A stretch of 6,707 nucleotides of DNA from Acidobacteriota bacterium (GTDB taxonomy: Bacteria; Acidobacteriota; Terriglobia; Terriglobales; Acidobacteriaceae), in NCBI GenBank assembly GCA_021805955.1, contig JAJZDO010000898.1, forward strand, positions 1 through 6,707. Direction: 5' to 3'. The notes below the pieces were generated by a model that saw only the letters and a list, made by a program, of their open reading frames with translations, did not search any database and was not told where the DNA came from. How positions within the stretch are numbered: position 1 is the stretch's first letter; every line of letters begins with the position of its first letter. This document shows positions 1-5,803 of this stretch, in pieces. The translations under genes and the position numbers were made by a program.

Positions 1-709
1 GCAGGAAGTCATTGCGATTGGCGATGCGGTAAGGAGTCAGCGCCGGTCCCATATTGTGCAGGGTGTAGAAAGTCTCGCGATCTGTAAAGGGCAGCTTATT
101 GATCAGCACATGCGGCGTCGGTGTTGGAAGCTTGCGGAAAATTTCCGCGAAGGTCGATTCTGGAAACTGTAGCGATCCAAAAGAGAGAAAAAGAGGGAAC
201 TCCTGTGCGCGCTCCAGAGACGTGGTGAAGGAAAGCTGACGCCGGGCATCTTTCTCTTCGGCCAGTTTGGCCCCTGCGTTAGCGATCGCTGGCACATCAT
301 AGATTGTCCATTGCAGGTTCGCCGGATAATCCAGAAGCTTTTGAAACGAATAATAGGAGATGCCGAGATAACCGCCAAAATCGAAAAGGCGTGGATTTTG
401 CGGCAGCAGCCTCTCAAGCCAGAACAAGACCGGATAATCGCTGGAGCGAATCGAGCTTTTGTGGCCCAGGAAAGTTGCCGAATCTGGATTGTCATAGCTA
501 TTGTTGCGACCTGCGGGGATGGCAGCATTGGCTGCGGCGAACGAAGGGTAAACGCCGGAAAAGAGCCGTTCCCACGCTGCAACGCGCATGAAATGTTGTT
601 CGTACTCGAAGCGGTGCCACTTGCGAACGAGCGGAACTGCCGCCTCAACCTTGTCGACAAAGTTCTTCATTGTCGGCGACAGCAGCATTGCTTTGACGGC
701 TTGTTTCAT
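1..709 (-). CDS. Putative SAM-dependent methyltransferase, TIGR04325 family (3' end cut by window edge)
   Basis: The reading frame is open for 236 codons from ATG at 709-707 to the left window edge, so the C-terminus is missing. Seen in the translation: an N-terminal helical stretch, a YDNP motif near residues 72-75, DYPVLFW at 91-97, a glycine-rich motif FDFGGYLGISYY at 109-120 that looks like a SAM-binding motif I, then WTIYDVPAI at 134-142, SFGSLQF at 176-182, LINKLPF at 202-208 and PYRIANR at 226-232. This order of motifs matches my memory of the TIGR04325 (LIC12133-like) putative methyltransferases, often found in surface-glycan gene clusters; their substrate is not established. An in-frame TGA lies just upstream, so ATG 709 is the earliest ATG; ATGs at 688 and 670 are alternatives. 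A GAGGAG ribosome site precedes it at an unusually short 2-nt spacing. It is transcribed away from the murQ-murA operon. Family call fairly sure; substrate unknown. Confidence 0.85.
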   Translation of the reverse strand, partial: MKQAVKAMLLSPTMKNFVDKVEAAVPLVRKWHRFEYEQHFMRVAAWERLFSGVYPSFAAANAAIPAGRNNSYDNPDSATFLGHKSSIRSSDYPVLFWLERLLPQNPRLFDFGGYLGISYYSFQKLLDYPANLQWTIYDVPAIANAGAKLAEEKDARRQLSFTTSLERAQEFPLFLSFGSLQFPESTFAEIFRKLPTPTPHVLINKLPFTDRETFYTLHNMGPALTPYRIANRNDFL

Positions 710-711
710 GG

Positions 712-717
712 CTCCTC
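712..717 (-). promoter_or_regulatory. Ribosome binding site of the methyltransferase gene, unusually close to the start
   Basis: GAGGAG on the minus strand ends only 2 nt before ATG 709. The match to the anti-Shine-Dalgarno sequence is strong but the spacing is shorter than the usual 5-9 nt. The next in-frame ATG (688) would be about 23 nt away, which is too far, so this site still points to ATG 709 as the start. Confidence 0.5.
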
Positions 718-741
718 AATTGAAGCGAAGGCGTTCCAGTC

Positions 742-772
742 ATTGTATGTGGTGAAGCGACCAGCATGTCGC
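742..772 (-). promoter_or_regulatory. Weak candidate promoter for the methyltransferase gene
   Basis: On the minus strand a TACAAT hexamer (742-747) matches the -10 consensus at 5 of 6 positions and would start transcription about 25 nt before ATG 709. The best -35 is GCGACA (767-772) at a 19-nt spacing, 4 of 6 matches and a longer gap than ideal. The location is right but the -35 is poor. Confidence 0.25.
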
Positions 773-870
773 CGACTGTGCGGTCATCATCTGCATGAGA
801 GGATGTTCTCAGTCAGATCACAAGGATGCGTAGTTATTACGTCCGATAACATGTATTCTGTAATGTTAAT

Positions 871-899
871 TTGAAAGGCGCCAACCTTTCTCTTATCAG
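871..899 (+). promoter_or_regulatory. Candidate sigma70-type promoter of the serine hydrolase-murQ-murA operon
   Basis: TTGAAA (871-876, 5 of 6 matches to the -35 consensus) is followed after exactly 17 nt by TATCAG (894-899, 4 of 6 matches to the -10 consensus). Transcription would begin near 906, leaving a leader of roughly 48 nt before the ATG at 954. It lies in the only intergenic region upstream of the five plus-strand genes and is the best-spaced pair I found there. The -10 is mediocre, and consensus sequences can differ outside Proteobacteria. Confidence 0.4.
873..890 (+). repeat. 6-bp inverted repeat inside the candidate promoter spacer
   Basis: GAAAGG at 873-878 and CCTTTC at 885-890 are perfect reverse complements separated by 6 nt. 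The repeat starts in the candidate -35 box and fills most of the spacer, a placement typical of repressor operators. An 18-bp hyphenated palindrome could also occur by chance. Confidence 0.35.
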
Positions 900-953
900 T
901 CGCTTTGTACCTAAAACTGCTAGTCTAGGTTGAAGGCAGGATCCTTTCTCTTT

Positions 954-2084
954 ATGTCCCGTTTCCCTATTGCAACTTCTGTACTCGCAGATGCAATTGC
1001 CCAACGCGTATTTCCAGGAGCAGCCTTCGGAGTCTTGTACCATGGCGAACGACTTGTGATCGAGTCGATGGGCAGTTTCACCTATCAGTCGGATTCCCCG
1101 CTGGTGCAGCCGGATACGATATTCGATATGGCGAGCGTGAGCAAGGCGATGGCAACCACGGCCATGGCAATGCTGCTTTGGGAACGTGGCCTGCTGAACC
1201 TGGATGAACCAGTGGGCCGGCGAATTCCGGCCTTCGTCGCGATTGATTGCGATGCCGGATCCCTCTCCGGCCTGAAGAGGCAAATTACGGCGCGGATGCT
1301 TCTGGCACATTGTTCTAGCCTGCCGGCGTACGCGCCTTTGTACAGACAATGCCGCACTGCATCCGAACTTCTGGAAGCCTGTCTTCACATGCCGCTCGGA
1401 ACAGTCCCAGGAACCCAGGCCGTCTACTCGGATATAGGGTTCATCATCCTTGGACACCTGCTGGAGACGATTGCTGGCGAGAAATTGGACAGCTTTTGCC
1501 GCCGAGAAGTCTTCGCTCCGCTAAGAATGAACTCTACCTATTATTGCCCTCCATCGGAACTTAAGCCGGTCATTCCGCCTACAGCGGATGCAGACAATTT
1601 CCGTCATCGCGTGCTACAGGGCGAAGTTCACGACGGCAATTGTTGGATGTTAGACGGTGTCAGCGGGCACGCAGGAGTGTTCTCGAACGTCGCAGACATA
1701 CTATGCCTGGCAGACTGTCTGCTGCATCGCGGTTTCAACGTGTTTCGTCCGGAGACGGTTTCATTGTTCACCGCGCGACAAAAGATGCCCTCATCTTCCG
1801 GTTGGGCTTTGGGCTGGGATACACCTACCGCGCCGTCCTCTTCGGGGAAATTTTTCAGCGCCCACTCCGTCGGCCATCTTGGCTACACAGGAACTTCTCT
1901 GTGGATCGATTTTGAGAAGGATTTGGCCGTTGTCCTGTTGACCAACCGCACCTATCCAGGACATCCCGATGCGGTGGCCTCCGAAAAAATCAAGGCCATT
2001 CGGCCACAGTTTCATGATGCCCTGATGCAGGAACTGGGCTGGGGTGTGGCCTTGAATCCTTCTCCCGCCACCGGCTCGGAATAG
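954..2084 (+). CDS. Serine hydrolase, class C beta-lactamase fold (AmiE/PBP4B-like), probable muropeptide amidase or peptidase
   Basis: The protein has 376 residues from ATG 954 and spans a full beta-lactamase (PF00144) domain. The catalytic SxxK motif is SVSK at 61-64, the second motif is YSD at 158-160 (Tyr as general base), and the third motif is HLG at 308-310 within GHLGYTGTSLWID in place of KTG. A VHD...SGHAGVFSN segment at about 225-245 also resembles the muropeptide-acting branch of this family. Known context: B. subtilis amiE (ybbE, a MurNAc-L-alanine amidase) and E. coli yfeW (PBP4B) belong to this fold and sit in murQ operons; here murQ follows after about 63-72 nt. I infer that it removes peptide from MurNAc-peptides. 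I see no signal peptide or lipobox, and there are nine cysteines, which favours a cytoplasmic location. A TTG at 930 would add eight residues but has no good ribosome site. An esterase or D-aminopeptidase activity is the main alternative. Confidence 0.85.
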   Translation: MSRFPIATSVLADAIAQRVFPGAAFGVLYHGERLVIESMGSFTYQSDSPLVQPDTIFDMASVSKAMATTAMAMLLWERGLLNLDEPVGRRIPAFVAIDCDAGSLSGLKRQITARMLLAHCSSLPAYAPLYRQCRTASELLEACLHMPLGTVPGTQAVYSDIGFIILGHLLETIAGEKLDSFCRREVFAPLRMNSTYYCPPSELKPVIPPTADADNFRHRVLQGEVHDGNCWMLDGVSGHAGVFSNVADILCLADCLLHRGFNVFRPETVSLFTARQKMPSSSGWALGWDTPTAPSSSGKFFSAHSVGHLGYTGTSLWIDFEKDLAVVLLTNRTYPGHPDAVASEKIKAIRPQFHDALMQELGWGVALNPSPATGSE

Positions 2085-2137
2085 CTGCTGTATTTCGGAT
2101 ATGCAAGGCGATACAATCGAGACAAGAGATTCGGGCT

Positions 2138-2144
2138 GAGGTGG
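2138..2144 (+). promoter_or_regulatory. Ribosome binding site that favours a TTG start for murQ
   Basis: GAGGTGG lies here. The GAGGTG core is 4 nt from TTG 2148 but 13 nt from the next in-frame ATG at 2157. Spacing therefore favours the TTG, whereas start-codon preference favours the ATG. The difference is only three residues. Confidence 0.45.
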
Positions 2145-2147
2145 TTT

Positions 2148-3134
2148 TTGAAGCTTATGGGAAATGAAATTAACACGATCGACACACCAACCACACGCGC
2201 TGAAAACTACGGAAAAGATTCGATCTCGCACTTAGGGTCCCTGACGACGGAGAGCGCGAACCAGGCGTCGCAGGGCTTTGATACCAAGTCCGCTCTTGAG
2301 ATCGCACGCATCATAAATCATGAAGACGGCAAAATAGCAGCCGCCATCAAGCGCGCTCTCCCGGAGATTGCCACTGTGATCGACAACGTGGCCCGATGTT
2401 TGCGCGACGGCGGCCGATTGATATACGTTGGTGCCGGCTCCAGTGGGCGCATTGCCGCTCTCGACGCATCGGAAATTCCACCCACGTATTCAACCTTGCC
2501 GCAGACCGTGCAGTACGTCATGGCGGGAGGACCGAAGGCGCTCGCGTCCTCTATGGAAGCGAATGAGGACTCTCGGGAGTTGGGCCAGCGGGATATCGCT
2601 CGTCGCCGCCCCACCCGCAAAGACATTGTGATTGGTATTTCCGCCAGCGGTCGCACGCCCTATGTGGTCGCGGCGCTTGAGTATGCTCGGGGACGAGGCT
2701 CGAAGACCGCAGCCGTCACCTGCAATTACAACTCGGAGTTGACAACCGTTGCCGATGTGACCATTGTGGCTGAAGTTGGGCCCGAAGTGGTGCTAGGTTC
2801 CACACGCATGAAGGCAGGCTCCGCGCAAAAAATGATTCTGAACATGATCACGACCGGCGCTATGACTCGTCTTGGCTATGTGTATGAAAACCTGATGGTC
2901 AACGTGCACATGAAAAATTCCAAGCTGGTTGAGCGCGGACTCCGCATCCTGAAACAGGCTTGCAATGTCGACCAGGAGACGGCCATTCGCACCATGAAGG
3001 CGTCGGGGAAAAGCGTGCCCATCGCATTGGTGATGCTGAAAGCTGGGGTCGACAAACAGGAGGCCGTCCGCAGGCTGACGAAGTCGGATGGAAATGTCCG
3101 CCGCGCCATTGAAGACACAAGGCTTGAACTCTAG
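2148..3134 (+). CDS. murQ: N-acetylmuramic acid 6-phosphate etherase (MurQ)
   Basis: Cleaves the D-lactyl ether of MurNAc-6-phosphate to give GlcNAc-6-phosphate and D-lactate in the cytoplasm (EC 4.2.1.126), the key step in recycling cell-wall muramic acid. The 328-residue product carries a SIS sugar-phosphate isomerase-like domain: VGAGSSGR at 94-101, DASEIPPT at 106-113, [10 protein letters not shown] at 164-173, and the GCKR-family signature [18 protein letters not shown] at 211-228. Glu109 and Glu140 align with the catalytic Glu83 and Glu114 of E. coli MurQ with identical 31-residue spacing, so it should be active. An N-terminal extension of about 25 residues precedes the usual start of homology. 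The start is TTG 2148 (ribosome site spacing) or ATG 2157. It lies between the serine hydrolase and murA with no terminator on either side, so co-transcription is likely. No MurNAc kinase, MurP or MurR gene is in the window. The assignment is very firm. Confidence 0.97.
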   Translation: MKLMGNEINTIDTPTTRAENYGKDSISHLGSLTTESANQASQGFDTKSALEIARIINHEDGKIAAAIKRALPEIATVIDNVARCLRDGGRLIYVGAGSSGRIAALDASEIPPTYSTLPQTVQYVMAGGPKALASSMEANEDSRELGQRDIARRRPTRKDIVIGISASGRTPYVVAALEYARGRGSKTAAVTCNYNSELTTVADVTIVAEVGPEVVLGSTRMKAGSAQKMILNMITTGAMTRLGYVYENLMVNVHMKNSKLVERGLRILKQACNVDQETAIRTMKASGKSVPIALVMLKAGVDKQEAVRRLTKSDGNVRRAIEDTRLEL

Positions 3135-3205
3135 CCCTCCAGCATACGTTGACGTTGCTGATACCCTGCACCGCGAAAAATCCAATTGCGTGGTTAGATG
3201 ATTCC

Positions 3206-4510
3206 ATGGATAAGTTTGTCATTCGCGGTGGAATACCGCTTCGAGGCACTATCCGCATTAGCGGAGCCAAAAACTCCGCGCTTCCATGTATGGCTGCCGC
3301 CATCCTGACAGAAGATGAGGTGACGCTGGAAAATATTCCAGACGTGCGCGACATTGAGACAGAACGCAAGCTGCTCGTCTCCATGGGTGCGGAGGTCGAA
3401 TTAGGATATGGCCGCGCCCACCACCGCACACGCATTCGCTGTGCTTTCCTCGATCCCGTAGCGAAGTATGAAATCGTCAAAACCATGCGCGCGTCCTCGC
3501 TGGTTCTGGGTCCGCTGGTGGCCCGTACCGGCATGGCTCGCGTCGCGATGCCCGGCGGCTGCGCCATTGGAGGCCGGCCAATCGATCTGCACATCAAGGC
3601 GCTGCAGGCGATGGGCGCGGAGATCACCCAGGAACACGGCTATCTGGAAGCGCGCTCCAAACGGCTGCACGGCACCCACATCGTCTTCGACAAAATTACG
3701 GTGACCGGCACCGAGGATATACTAATGGCCGCCGCGCTGGCCAAAGGCGAGACGTGCCTGGAAAACTGCGCGCGCGAGCCGGAAGTCACCGACCTGGCAA
3801 AATTGCTGTCTGCCATGGGCGCGCGGATTGAAGGTGCAGGCACAGCGACAATTCGCGTGCAAGGCGCCGAAAGATTGTATGGAGCCAAACATCGCATCCA
3901 TCCTGACCGCATCGAAGCGGGTACGTTTCTCATTGCAGCGGCGATTACCGGTGGCGAGCTTACATTGACGGCCTGCAATCCAGCGCATCTTTCCTCCGTC
4001 ATTGAAAAGCTGAGAGAGGTTGGCGTGCAGTGCGAAGTAAGTGCCGACTCCATCCGTGTCCGCGCCGCGGATGCGCTGCACAGCGCGAATATTTCGACGG
4101 AAGAGTACCCCGGCTTCCCTACCGATATGCAGGCACAATTTATGGCGCTGGCAACGCAGGCAGAAGGAACGTCGCTGGTAACGGAAAACATTTTTGAGAA
4201 CCGCTTTATGCACGTGCAGGAACTGATCCGCATGGGCGCGAACATCCGAGTGGAAGGCCGCACAGCCGCGGTTGTCGGCAAGGCACCGTTGTCCGCGGCT
4301 GCCGTGATGGCGTCAGACTTGCGCGCGTCTGCATCGCTGGTATTGGCCGCTTTGGTCGCGGAGGGCGAAACTATCATTGATCGCGTGTACCACATCGATC
4401 GCGGCTATGAGAGGATCGAAGAGAAGCTGCGCGGCGTCGGCGCAAAAATTCGCCGCATCGGCAATGTCTTTCGAGAGACAGAAGAGTCCTCTGCCGAAGT
4501 GACCGCGTAG
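3206..4510 (+). CDS. murA: UDP-N-acetylglucosamine 1-carboxyvinyltransferase (MurA)
   Basis: Transfers enolpyruvate from PEP to UDP-GlcNAc (EC 2.5.1.7), the first committed step of peptidoglycan precursor synthesis in the cytoplasm. The 434-residue product has the two-lobed EPSP-synthase fold. Visible active-site residues with E. coli equivalents: Lys22 in SGAKNSALP (K22), Arg95 in [10 protein letters not shown] (R91), Cys119 in [10 protein letters not shown] (C115), Arg124 (R120), Asp307 in [12 protein letters not shown] (D305), Arg373 in SDLRASASL (R371) and Arg399 in [11 protein letters not shown] (R397). The catalytic Cys, rather than Asp, predicts fosfomycin sensitivity of the enzyme. 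ATG 3206 gives the canonical MurA N-terminus; an in-frame TTG at 3149 would add 19 residues unlike the family and is rejected. I see no clear Shine-Dalgarno before ATG 3206. The gene begins 71 nt after murQ, joining recycling to synthesis. Whether this is the only murA in the genome cannot be told. Confidence 0.97.
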   Translation: MDKFVIRGGIPLRGTIRISGAKNSALPCMAAAILTEDEVTLENIPDVRDIETERKLLVSMGAEVELGYGRAHHRTRIRCAFLDPVAKYEIVKTMRASSLVLGPLVARTGMARVAMPGGCAIGGRPIDLHIKALQAMGAEITQEHGYLEARSKRLHGTHIVFDKITVTGTEDILMAAALAKGETCLENCAREPEVTDLAKLLSAMGARIEGAGTATIRVQGAERLYGAKHRIHPDRIEAGTFLIAAAITGGELTLTACNPAHLSSVIEKLREVGVQCEVSADSIRVRAADALHSANISTEEYPGFPTDMQAQFMALATQAEGTSLVTENIFENRFMHVQELIRMGANIRVEGRTAAVVGKAPLSAAAVMASDLRASASLVLAALVAEGETIIDRVYHIDRGYERIEEKLRGVGAKIRRIGNVFRETEESSAEVTA

Positions 4511-4573
4511 CCAGCCTATTGGATATTGAAGGGCAACAAACAGTAGCGAAGTTATGAGCCTGCACTCGACATC

Positions 4574-4801
4574 ATGCAAAGATTCCTGGCTCCTTTTCGA
4601 TTCGGCTGGTATGCGCTGCGCGGACATTGGTTGCGTCCCTGGCGTAGTCCTTATCTGCGCTGGCGGATCGAGACTTATTCCGGCATTCCTGCCGGAACCA
4701 TCGATGCACGCATCTTCTGGAATTTTTTCTTCACGGAAAAGGGCAATTTGCTCCGCTTCCTGTTGTGGACGGCGAAGCTGGAATCCTACAAAAACAATTG
4801 A
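4574..4801 (+). CDS. Small basic, aromatic-rich protein of unknown function (75 aa)
   Basis: I do not recognise this protein. It reads from ATG 4574 to TGA 4799-4801. Six Trp, eight Phe and four Tyr make 24% of the residues aromatic; nine Arg and three Lys against four acidic residues give a net charge near +8. The N-terminal half (residues 1-31) alternates Arg with aromatics, as in HWLRPWRSPYLRWR at 18-31; a hydrophobic stretch IFWNFFF lies at 47-53 and LLRFLLW at 59-65. There is no signal peptide and no confident membrane helix; a membrane-surface or nucleic-acid-binding role is possible but is inference. It fills the gap between murA (63 nt away) and the oxidoreductase, and its stop codon touches the oxidoreductase ribosome site, which suggests coupled translation. 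An in-frame TAG at 4544-4546 with no start codon between makes ATG 4574 the first possible start. Its own ribosome site is weak. Confidence 0.6.
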   Translation: MQRFLAPFRFGWYALRGHWLRPWRSPYLRWRIETYSGIPAGTIDARIFWNFFFTEKGNLLRFLLWTAKLESYKNN

Positions 4802-4805
4802 GAGG
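4800..4805 (+). promoter_or_regulatory. Ribosome binding site of the oxidoreductase, overlapping the stop of the small gene
   Basis: GAGAGG ends 5 nt before ATG 4811 and shares two bases with the TGA stop of the upstream 75-residue gene. A ribosome finishing the small protein would sit on this site, an arrangement typical of translational coupling. Confidence 0.6.
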
Positions 4806-4810
4806 CGTGT

Positions 4811-5803
4811 ATGGTTCGCTACGGCATTCTAGGTTTTGGATTGCATGGCGTAAAACGGCTTGTGCCTGCGTTTGCCGGCGCAAAGACCTCACAACTGATC
4901 GGCATCTGGCGAAGAAACCTCGATAAGGCGAAAGCGGATGCCCGCGATTATGGCATCGAAATCATGTTCGCGACCGCTAGAGAGTTGTGTGCTTCTCCAG
5001 AAATAGACGCCATATTTGTCGCTTCACCGGACGCATGCCACATGCGAGACAGCTTGCTGGCGTTCGATCACAAGAAGCCGGTGCTGTGTGAAAAACCCTT
5101 GGCCATGAATGCTGAAGAAGTGGAACAGATGCTGGCGGCTGCCCGAAAAGCCAACGTGCAGTTCGGAGTGGCACAGTGCTTTCGTTACAACCGCAGCGTC
5201 AACGTAATACGCGACTGGGTGAAAGCGGGCAGAATCGGCAAGCCAATTTTCGCCACGGGTCATTTTTACTTTCAGAGTGCGGAAAGTCAACGCGCCTGGA
5301 TCTACGACCCTTCCCTGGCCCGCGGCGGCCCCATCGGAGACGTCGGCATTCATTGTCTGGACACGCTGCGATACATACTTCAGGACGATGTCACAGCGGT
5401 GACCACCGTCGCCCATCGCGACGCAGAGTCTGGAGGCGTGGAGGCAAGCTCGGCCTTCGCAATGGATTTTCGCAGTGGAACCATTGGATCCATCCTGGTC
5501 AGTTTTCGCTCTCCGTACCGATCGCTTGTCGAAATCGTCGGCGAAACCGGCGTGATCCGCAGCGAAAACGGTCTGACGGTCACCGGAATGGTCGACGTTC
5601 AACTCATGCAGAGCGGCAAGGTGCTTGACAGCCAGCAGGTGACGAACGCGGATGCTTACTGCCAAATGCTGGATAGCTTCAGTGACGCCATCGAAGGACG
5701 CGGTCAGTATCTGGCGCCAGGCGAAGACGGCTTGAAAAATCAGCGCGTACTCGATGCCGCGTATGCCAGCTGGCAGTCGGGTCGAAAAGAAACTATTTCG
5801 TAG
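4811..5803 (+). CDS. Gfo/Idh/MocA-family NAD(P)-dependent oxidoreductase
   Basis: Probable sugar or cyclitol dehydrogenase; the exact substrate cannot be read from the sequence. The 330-residue protein has an N-terminal Rossmann domain with GILGFGLHG at 5-13 as the dinucleotide-binding turn, then VASPDACH at 70-77, the family motif CEKPLAMN at 93-100 with catalytic Lys95, and FRYNRS at 124-129. The C-terminal alpha/beta domain begins near 130 and holds GGPIGDVGIHCLD at 172-184, where Asp177 and His181 are the usual catalytic pair. Length is typical for the family. It starts 9 nt after the small gene and has a good ribosome site, so it should be the last gene of the operon. Some relatives act on UDP-amino sugars (WlbA-type) and others on free sugars or inositol. 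Its neighbours murQ and murA hint at amino-sugar metabolism, but that is inference. Its 3' end overlaps the convergent transporter gene by 11 bp. Confidence 0.9.
   Translation: MVRYGILGFGLHGVKRLVPAFAGAKTSQLIGIWRRNLDKAKADARDYGIEIMFATARELCASPEIDAIFVASPDACHMRDSLLAFDHKKPVLCEKPLAMNAEEVEQMLAAARKANVQFGVAQCFRYNRSVNVIRDWVKAGRIGKPIFATGHFYFQSAESQRAWIYDPSLARGGPIGDVGIHCLDTLRYILQDDVTAVTTVAHRDAESGGVEASSAFAMDFRSGTIGSILVSFRSPYRSLVEIVGETGVIRSENGLTVTGMVDVQLMQSGKVLDSQQVTNADAYCQMLDSFSDAIEGRGQYLAPGEDGLKNQRVLDAAYASWQSGRKETIS
5793..5803. other. 11-bp tail-to-tail overlap of two convergent genes
   Basis: The TAG of the oxidoreductase (5801-5803) lies inside the transporter coding sequence, and the TAG of the transporter (5795-5793) lies inside the oxidoreductase. 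There is no room between the genes for a dedicated terminator, so each transcript must run antisense into the other gene. Confidence 0.9.

Noticed and set aside
103..660. Minus-strand open frame of 185 codons
   Set aside because: It is the neighbouring frame of the real methyltransferase gene (1-709), which has recognisable family motifs; this frame has a Ser/Arg-rich composition typical of an out-of-frame read.
304..874. Two plus-strand open frames (304-591 and 311-874)
   Set aside because: Both are antisense to the methyltransferase gene or its upstream region and show no family motifs.
837..1457. Minus-strand open frame of 206 codons
   Set aside because: It is antisense to the serine hydrolase gene, which holds intact catalytic motifs, and also covers its promoter region.
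954..2084. Beta-lactamase resistance gene
   Set aside because: The fold is class C-like, but the third motif is HLG rather than KTG and the second is YSD rather than YxN. The gene sits with murQ and has no signal peptide, so antibiotic hydrolysis is not the likely role.
2089..2117. Possible internal promoter before murQ (TACAAT at 2112-2117)
   Set aside because: The hexamer resembles a -10 box, but no acceptable -35 lies 16-18 nt upstream.
2899..3627. Minus-strand open frame of 242 codons spanning the murQ-murA junction
   Set aside because: It is antisense to two firmly identified genes; its Ser/Arg/Met-rich translation matches no family.
3640..4395. Minus-strand open frame of 251 codons opposite murA
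   Set aside because: High-GC antisense shadow of murA with Ser/Ala/Cys-rich low-complexity translation.
4554..4832. Plus-strand 92-codon frame overlapping the small 75-residue gene
   Set aside because: It overlaps both the 75-residue gene and the start of the oxidoreductase in another frame; the 75-residue frame fits the gap and couples neatly to the next ribosome site.
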